The translations under genes and the position numbers were made by a program. A stretch of 64,000 nt of DNA from Dipteronia dyeriana (lineage: Eukaryota; Streptophyta; Magnoliopsida; Sapindales; Sapindaceae), in contig CM065298.1 of the NCBI GenBank assembly GCA_032871835.1, positions 14,327,096-14,391,095 on the forward strand, in the 5' to 3' direction. Below are positions 57,454 to 64,000 of the stretch, piece by piece. The notes under the pieces were generated by a model, which saw only the letters and a program-made list of their open reading frames with translations, did not search any database and was not told the DNA's origin. Every line of letters begins with the position of its first letter. Position 1 is the first letter of the stretch.

Positions 57454-57520
57454 AAAGTAATGATTTTAAACAGATAAAGAATGATAAAATTCCAAATTAG
57501 TCTGCACACACATCCGAATC

Positions 57521-58400
57521 TACTGGGTTTTTATTTATACAGGTTCATGGGTTAATATAGGTTGTAAATTCACCATCCAAACCCGATCCTATAAGATCGG
57601 GTTTGGACGGGTGTCCGTCGGTGCAATTCAAATTGTCATCCCTAATTGCTACGCCCCTAATTTAATGAATATTTTAATTACAAAAATACCCTTATTTTAA
57701 AGTAAGCCATCTATGATTAGGGTGCTTTTAAAAAATAAAATCAATTTGATAGATTCTGAATGTGTACAGCCATACTTATATGTTTTTATTACTGTTTCTG
57801 ATTGAATTTATTTTTGTGCATTTTTATTTTTTTATTTTAAAAAAATCTGAATGCTCTCCTAGTAGATGTTGTCTATCTTCTTCTAGTTTAAAGTAATCTG
57901 TACTTATCTTTATATAAATCTTTGTATGACATTGACATTGACATTTTCCTTGGTATGACATTGATGATCAATGTTTTCAGGTGGAGTTATTTCTCTTCTT
58001 CTCCGTTTCGACCCTTACGAGGGTGTTAGATTCATGTGTGATGGGTATATGTACAAGAGAAGCATTTTATCATTGGAAATGTAAGTTTGCTTCCAATCGT
58101 AGGAACCGAGTTTATTCTTAATTTCAAGTAGTTTCTCCTTCTTCCCGTCATTGTTTTGCAGCAAGTTTTAGTTTTAATTTGAAAAAACTTAAACTTGCTG
58201 CAAAGCAACCAAAATATTTGGCACAAAAATTGCTTGAACTCAAAGCCCTTGATCAGCTTCAAGATGATGTTGGACTCATTTATATATTTTGATGGTTGGA
58301 ATATAGGTTCAATTCTAATTAGACGAATATCAGTGTTTGGTTCAAGATTTGTAGCCATTCTTGTTGTGGTGTGATGAGAACATTCATATAGTTTAATTTA
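57521..58400. other. Intergenic DNA with a perfect-stem hairpin
   Basis: No supported gene. At 58161-58204 GCAGCAAGTTTTAGTTTT and AAAACTTAAACTTGCTGC form an imperfect hairpin with a perfect GCAGCAAGTTT/AAACTTGCTGC stem. A 108-codon minus frame at 58032-58358 has no recognisable domain. Confidence 0.5.
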
Positions 58401-59194
58401 CGGATAATTATCCTGGTGACTATCGACTTATGTCACCACTATCAAAATGACCATCAGATGGAGAATTGGTTTCAAAATGGTCATTTTTTACGAACATTGT
58501 TACACTAATAGTCATTCCATCAATTTCCATCTAATTAGTGGCATTTTGGTAAATAAGGAGATGACATTAATTTATTTTATATTTTTTAAAAAATCAATTT
58601 TGTCTTTGGTTTTTTTTTTTAAAAAAAAAATAATGTCATCTCATTATTTAACAAAATACCACTCATTGAATGAAATTTGATAGAATTTGATGGAATGGTC
58701 ATTAGTGTAACAATGTTTCGTAGTTAATTAGTAAGGGGATTGGTAGTGTCAGACATGTGTAAAAGATTTATGATATCCGGAACTACCTTGATATCCTTGG
58801 TCAAGCTAGTGTTGTTTTTAATCCGAGAGCCACCAACTCCTTCGCTGATGGGCTGACCAAGAGGGGTTCAGAGAATGAGGGGATATGATATCTTGGAGTG
58901 ATTTTGAGTAATCTTTTTGTATTGCTTCCGGGTTATGTTCTTTGACAGATTTGGGTTGTCATCTTGCTTTTGCCTTGTTTCTTTTCCTGCCTTTTGTTGC
59001 AGGCTTTGTTTTTTGGGTGTGGGTAGCTCTCTGCTCTTTCTTTTGCGCTGTATGACTCACTTTTTTTATCAGTATATTTTGCTTTTCAAAGAAAACAATG
59101 TTTATTAAAAATGATCATTTTAAAACTAATTCTCCAACTGGTGGCCATTTTGATACCGGTGATATAAGTTGATGACTACCAGGGTAATTACCTC
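58401..59194. mobile_element. Mutator-type MITE with ~85-bp inverted ends, 9-bp duplication and a nested LINE tail
   Basis: The left arm GGATAATTATCCTGGTGACT and the right arm, in reverse complement GGTAATTACCCTGGTAGTCA, continue as matching blocks (CAAAATGNCCA, GGAGAATTNGTTT) for about 85 bp. The arms extend inwards to a near-complete palindrome (TGTTACACTAATAGTCATTC and its inverse). It is flanked by TTTAATTTA at 58392-58400 and 59195-59203. Another end of this family lies at 32803-32838. The original element was about 410 bp before the LINE insertion. Confidence 0.94.
58719..59093 (+). mobile_element. LINE 3' tail (end of RNase H plus 3' UTR) inside the MITE
   Basis: It is flanked by AACAATGTTT at 58709-58718 and 59094-59103. 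A frame at about 58768-58885 reads KIYDIRNYLDILGQASVV and NPRATNSFADGLTKRGSENE, which matches the RNase H end of the LINE at 6639-9947 (YDIRNCLN, NSFADSLTK), including the last catalytic Asp. The remaining 200 bases are the T/G-rich 3' UTR. It is strongly 5'-truncated. Confidence 0.94.
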
Positions 59195-59203
59195 TTTAAT
59201 TTA

Positions 59204-60174
59204 TCAATATTACTCTCTTCGAAAATCAAAGGTCATTGGAGCAGATTTGCGTTTATTCGGTTTGGAACAATGATCGAAGCTATTAAGGTGGTGAAGTTGG
59301 CGAATGGAATGCACATTTATAGATGGCCTATCATCACAAAGGTGGTTACGTATGAATGGAGCCAAAGGCGAACACCGACATGGAATGCAGTAGAGAGGAG
59401 GGCACTTTTCAGTTTGTCTTGGGAAGATGAAGGAGTTGATATGCGGCCGCAGTTAAGCCATCATGAGAATCGGTCATATGCAGAGGTAGCTGAAGGAATC
59501 AAAAGGAATGTTCAGGACAAAGTAATGAGGGACAAAATTGTGGTAAGGGACATGAAAAGGTTGTGGTGATGTCTTGGGATGGTTCGAAGTATGAGGATGA
59601 GTGGATTGACAGATGAGCAGTGGGGATTCTAAATGATTTTTCCAGTGTTCAAAGTGTTAACAAGAGGTTGTACAACAAGGACCTTCCCTTCTCTGCTATG
59701 TATTTAGGGGACAAAAATATTGTATGGGAATTTGAAACAAAGAATGATAAAGAGGGATTCATTAAAAATCACTATTTATGGGATGAATGCTTCTCTTCAA
59801 TGGGGAGATGGTCAGATTCGAATGTTCCTAAGTGTATACTAGTGTGGGTGAATTGTTTTGGCTTCCCTTTGAGATGTTGGTCTGAAATTTTCTTCAATAA
59901 AGTGGGACGATTGTTAGGAGAACCGGTGCTTCTAGTAGAAGAGACTAAGACTGGAAGGAGGATCGATCGAGGCAGATTTTTGGTGTTGATTCAGCATGGT
60001 CACGTTTGCCCTCGAAAGATTATAGTGGAGGAAGGCATGGGCTCGTTTGAAGTGATGATTGAAGAAGAAGGGACTCCTCTGGATTATGGTTGGGTGGAAA
60101 AATTATTGGAGCTGAAGCTGAAGACAATTCAAGTAAGTTCAAACTTTTTGGAAATAAACGCGTTTGGGGGTTGA
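59204..60174 (+). pseudogene. LINE ORF1-type protein remnant (RRM plus DUF4283-like)
   Basis: From 59204 the frame reads through an RRM-like RNP1 block (WSRFAFIRFGT, then EAIKVVKLANGMHI), a linker (RRTPTWNAVERR, SYAEVAEGIKRN), a frameshift near 59569, a TGA at about 59613, and then a DUF4283-like block at 59620-60120. This block has AMYLGDKNIVWEF, WSDSNVPKCILVWVNCFGFP and NKVGRLLGEPV. This is the usual make-up of the first open reading frame of plant L1-type LINEs. There is no neighbouring ORF2. The MITE at 58401-59194 sits at its 5' edge and may have split it. Confidence 0.75.
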
Positions 60175-61282
60175 GCAAATGACTATCAAGCCAGTGGTTC
60201 GAATCGTATCTATGGTAATGTTATATGTACGGAACCCGGCCACATTCTCCATATTTGTATGATATTGTCCGCTTTGGGTCTAAGCCCATATGGATTTGCC
60301 TTGGGACACTTTCCAAAAAGGTCTCATGCCAGTGGAGGTTGTTTTCATACTTACATACCCAAGATCATCCACATATCTAGCGAAAGTGGGACTTTGGTTG
60401 CACACCAAACAATTCTCCCGATGAACAAAAGACCATCATTATTTTCACTGTTCGGGTGTCCCCTCAAGCTATCATCCATCCGGTAATGCTAGGATGAGCA
60501 CTCCATCGATGTCACTCCTCTCCACCGCATCTAAGCACACACCTTACGTGAAGCACTGAAGCATTGCTTGCCTCGAGAGCTAACATCATGGACCCCATCG
60601 CAAGCAACCTAGGACCCACCACCTCATGGTTTAGTTCGACTACGATGCTCTTGGGACACTTTCCAAATGGCCTCATATCAATGGAGGTTGTTTCCGTAAT
60701 TATATACCTAAGATCATGCCCTTGTCTATAGCCACAACGTGGAACTTTGGTTGCACACCCACTGGTCAAAAGCTTCAAAAAATTTACATGGTCTAGAATC
60801 TAGATGAGTTGATAGTTATATACTGTCAAATAAATAACTAAATAAAAATAATAATAAAGCTGCCCTTTGTGTTTTTTTGGTTCGGGCCTCCTTCCCTTCA
60901 AATTGGATCCATTAACTTTATATCTGTAAATTCATGACCGATTCTTGAATTTAATTGAACTTTTAAACCACTAGAGTTAATACAGGGACGAGGCGGTACG
61001 AGGATTTGAAATCCCGTAATTATACCGAAATTAAATCGGGGATTGAAAAAAATACCAACAACGTACCGTAACTTAAATGGCACGGTTAAAATCACCCCTA
61101 ATGGAGTGGGTTTCCACAGATCTCCGCACCAATAGCTAATTTTGATATCCCTAAACTACATCAAATAAAGATGTAAATCTATTGGAAAATAAAAATATCC
61201 ATATTGGATGAAATGATTGTTGACATCTGCTCCTATAAGGAATCATTTGCTTAACTGAATAACAAAGTAAAATCGATACACC
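60175..61282. other. Intergenic DNA with a spaced two-copy repeat
   Basis: Two related ~120-base blocks, 60298-60412 and 60648-60760, share TTGGGACACTTTCCAAA, CTCAT, TGGAGGTTGTTT, AAGATCAT and ACTTTGGTTGCACACC. Frames at 60259-60486 (+) and 60512-60778 (-) are not conserved between the two blocks and are not called as genes. A short minus frame at 60898-61095 resembles nothing I know. Confidence 0.6.
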
Positions 61283-62440
61283 CTTCTTGAAATAATTATG
61301 ATGGAGAAAATACCAATATATTCAAATTAAATGGATTCGAAACTATTTTCTTGTCATTATAAATTCTCTCCTTTTTCATCAATTAAAAAAAGTTGTGTAC
61401 TTTAAATTATCAACATAAAAATATTTAATCATTGAAATCGGATTATAAGTTGACAAATTATAAGTGGTGAAGTCATTTCACATCTTCGTTTTGTCCGGAA
61501 TGTGCTCTTTAAACTTTAAGGTTAATTTCCAAAACATAATACTATTAGCCAATCCAAATAAATTAGCTTAAATCAAAGTGAAAATTGATTTGTATTTCTT
61601 ATGTCTTTCATCACATCATCGTATTATTTCTATTGTAACGGCAACTTCCTTACTCATCATTTGTCATTTAATCTTATTGTTTTCAAAATATATATGAATA
61701 TGAGTAGGAAAAAAGAGGGTTTTGATATTCTTTTGATTTGATGTTGCTCGAGTAGTACAATTTTAATATCTTAAATTTTAAAGGCACCGAATAAGTGAAT
61801 TTTCAAAAAATGTCCATAATTTAAATATATATTTTTATACTTTTAAGTTTTTCATTTTTTTTTATTTTATTTTTTCATCTTCTTCATTGATGGAGGTTTT
61901 TCACTAAAAACGTCCTTACTTTTCATCTTCCAAAAATCTCAAATGGAGGTCTTTCACCTCTATTGATGGACGATTTTGAAAACAAAAAACAAAAAACAAA
62001 ATTGTGAAGAAGGTTACTCTTTAAGATATTTTTAGAAAGAAATCATTTTATGTGATATTTAAATTGAACTTATTAAAAGATTGATAAAATTAAAACGTCA
62101 CCTACAAAAATGTCATTTAATTTTCAAACTAAACTAAATAAAATTGTAGAGAAGGTTATTCTTTGGATAGTTTTGACCAGAAATCATTTTAATTGATATT
62201 TAATCTCAACTTATTAAAAAAGTAATAGACTTAAAACACCACCTAAAAAAGGTGTATCCCACGGTGTGGTCCGAGCAGATGGCATGCCCAATCATGTCAT
62301 GATTAAGGGTCCCTCAATGGAGCTATTAATGGAGGGAAAATGTTCTCCGTGGGACACGATTTTGGTTCTAGGTTTATTTTTATTTTTATTTTTGAAAAAA
62401 AAAATTAAAAAGTATAAGGGTCTCCCACTTCAATTTTGCC

Positions 62441-62448
62441 TATATAAA
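62441..62448 (+). promoter_or_regulatory. TATA box of the aspartic protease gene, copy 2
   Basis: TATATAAA lies 73 bases before the ATG at 62521. The leader carries an extra AAGCAAGCGACAACTAT-like stretch compared with copy 1. Confidence 0.75.
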
Positions 62449-62520
62449 CGATAACCAAGATAGGCAGAAATTGCCAAGTTGAAGCAAGCGACAACTATAT
62501 ATCCAATTATAACCGTGGCA

Positions 62521-64000
62521 ATGTCTCCTACTAGGCTGCCGCTGCTCCTCCAGACTTTTGTTTTTTTCTCGTGCCTTGTTTGTTATTTGAAGACTGGTTA
62601 TGCCAAAGAGCCTAATAGACACATTTTCTCAGTTACTTCTCTACTACCATCTACTACTGTTTGCACCCGTTCGAGCAAAGGTGAAAAATACATTGAATTC
62701 ATATTTCTATATTATTAATTTCTCAATATATGCATTATCTAAATAAGAGAAAGTTCTATTATTTATCCAAAAAATTACGGTATTGTTCACATTTACCCAT
62801 TCTCAATAAATTAACTGTTTTTATCCATATTTATGAGTTGTTTGACGGAAATATACTTTAAACTTTTTGGTTGACTTCTATAACCTCATCTTCAATTACT
62901 TTTTTTTTTGTTTCTCTCATTCATTTGTGTTTCTCTCTCTACAATTTTCTATATTTGAAATATTGTTTTCATAGCTGAAACGATTCAAACGGAATATTAT
63001 TGGCAAAACTTTTATATCGTTTTTCCACTCAAAAGTCATTTAAAAATGTTTCTAGAAACTTTACACGATAAAATATTAGTATGATTACATGATGAAATAT
63101 CAACAACATTACACGATGTTGATATTTCATCATGTAATAATGTTGATATTTCATCGTATAAAGTTTCTGTAAACAGATCTCCATCTGAAGATCTGGAAAA
63201 AACAAATCAGGACATCCATCAATGGTGGTTTGTTCGCACATGTTGATATTTCATCATGAAATAATGTTGATATTTAATCGTGTAACGTTTTTAAAAACAG
63301 ATCTCCATTTGAAGATCTGGAAAAAAAAAATCAGATGGAGATCGAACAGATCTCCATCATCAATGGATGTCTCAATGGTGGTTGGTTTGCAGACCTCCAT
63401 TGATGGAAGTTGAACAACCCTCCATCACATACCTCCAGTTTGTTAAACCTCCATCAATGGAGATAGATGAAGATGATTAAAGAAAAATCTTTCTCTCATA
63501 TGTCATAAATGCACTAAGAGTAATTTTGTTCAAAAATCACTTTGCTTGGATAAAAATAGTGAAATTATTGAGAAATAACATTTTTGACTACTCTCTTAAT
63601 TTTAAGGCTATTTATGGTTTTGGCCCGTATAATAATCAATGACGTCTTACTAAACGCTGTATATACATTAATATGTTTCAGTTTACAACAAAGCATCTCT
63701 AGAATTGGTAAACAAGCATGGACCTTGCACTGTGCGGAAACAATCGAACGAAAACACACTCTCTTTGTCCCAAATTCTGGGCAGAGACCGAGCCCGGATT
63801 GCTTATCTTCATTCCAGAAGGTCCAAGAACTTGGCCAGAGATGGTTTCCAGCAATCAAAGGCCATTTCTACTCCTACTGAAGCTGGCAGTGTAGTCAACG
63901 GCCAATCCGATTATCTTGTCAAGGTGGGTATAGGTTCGCCGAAGCAGGAAGTTTATGTGGTCATGGACACTGGTAGTGCCATCTTCTGGACACAATGCGA
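62521..64000 (+). CDS. Nepenthesin/CDR1-type aspartic protease, copy 2 (partial, open so far)
   Basis: Exon 1 (62521 to about 62682) encodes a signal peptide (MSPTRLPLLLQTFVFFSCL), then the short prosegment ...STTVCTRSSK, ending at AAAG|GTGAAA. Intron 1 (about 930 bases) holds a MITE. Exon 2 starts near 63681 after TATGTTTCAG and reads without a break: KASLELVNKHGPC, RDRARIAYLHSRRSKN, AISTPTEAGSVVNGQSDY, LVKVGIGSPKQEVYVV, then the first catalytic motif MDTGSAIFWTQC (Asp codon at 63966), up to the window edge. It lacks both frame defects seen in copy 1. The protein should be a secreted or vacuolar endopeptidase. The second catalytic Asp lies outside the window, so integrity of the whole gene is not shown. 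Confidence 0.88.
62790..63594. mobile_element. MITE in intron 1 of the protease gene, copy 2 (expanded)
   Basis: The same element as at 34880-35531, with matching arms (CTCAATAAATTAACTG, TTTTTATCC and the inverted right arm). It is about 150 bases longer because the GATCTCCATTTGAAGATCTGG and TTGATATTT(C)ATC block (63120-63200) is present a second time (63239-63330). Stem-loop units TTTACACGATAAAATATTA and ATATTTCATCGTATAAAGTT remain. Confidence 0.7.

Larger units (their letters stand above)
56166..57520. repeat. Segmental repeat unit D (partial) with two insertions
   Basis: 56166-56412, 57171-57242 and 57454-57520 match the AAAAAGACGAGGA(G)AAG, ACATTTACCAAAG and GATTTGTGGCGCAAACAACA blocks of units A and C (26030-26340, 50980-51300). 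The match is interrupted by a MITE and a LINE tail, listed separately. Confidence 0.75.
61283..64000. repeat. Protease-bearing segmental duplication, copy 2
   Basis: It is colinear with 32849-36000 in the same orientation. It lacks the 602-bp MITE (empty site at 61420-61428) and has an extra partial duplication near 62040-62250 of an AAATCATTTTA...CTTATTAAAA block. It is cut by the window end. Confidence 0.93.

Noticed and set aside
58032..58358. 108-codon minus frame as a gene
   Set aside because: No recognisable domain or conserved context. It may be a chance frame that includes a hairpin at 58161-58204.

Overview
The window is plant nuclear DNA, almost certainly from a eudicot. It is AT-rich, it has spliced genes with GT-AG introns, and it carries plant-type LTR retrotransposons, LINEs with an RNase H tail, MULE and hAT transposases and many MITEs. 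The only host gene family I recognise is a nepenthesin/CDR1-type secreted aspartic protease. It is present as one broken copy (34595-37191), one 3'-end fragment (47117-47386) and one copy that is open but cut by the window end (62521-64000). Everything else is mobile DNA or its debris. I see no rRNA or tRNA gene and no CRISPR array.

Layout. 1-5880 is a nest of retrotransposons: a minus-strand Copia LTR with its primer-binding site (848-2900), the tail of a Ty3/Gypsy polyprotein (2920-3303) and a second minus-strand Copia LTR (3890-5871). 6639-10083 is a 5'-truncated LINE with RT, zf-RVT and RNase H domains. 10892-11374 is a MITE. 13591-15316 is an almost perfect 863-bp tandem duplication that contains the left terminus of a large Kaonashi-type MULE (about 13.8-22.7 kb). 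This MULE carries a transposase (15353-18112, +) and, convergent to it, an intron-containing DUF1985/Ulp1-like cysteine protease gene (18328-21638, -). Its subterminal regions are arrays of TCGA-centred repeats.

23.3-27.0 kb, 44.65-46.9 kb and 48.5-55.2 kb are three copies (A, B, C) of one segment. They lie next to the protease copies and seem to be upstream or intergenic parts of an old tandem protease array. A further piece (D) lies at 56.2-57.5 kb. They are broken up by a solo LTR (24228-24738), an LTR element without coding sequence (51476-54855), MITEs and 5'-truncated LINE tails. 27568-28578 and 42159-44648 are two inverted copies of a Harbinger-like TIR element full of (AT)n. 29583-31625 is a hAT transposase gene interrupted by a single stop codon. 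37.9-42.16 kb is a second, internally deleted Kaonashi MULE. 58401-59194 is a Mutator-type MITE that carries a LINE tail and itself sits next to a LINE ORF1 remnant (59204-60174). 61.28 kb to the end repeats 32.85-37.2 kb and holds the second protease gene.

How the parts relate. Several insertions can be ordered directly from target-site duplications and one empty site. The 602-bp MITE at 32996-33597 entered after the protease segment was duplicated, because copy 2 keeps the unoccupied site. The LINE tail at 58719-59093 entered after its host MITE. The main MULE transposase has been inactivated by nonsense codons only: nine stops and no frameshift that I could find in a single 920-codon frame. 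Several of these stops fit C-to-T decay of methylated DNA.
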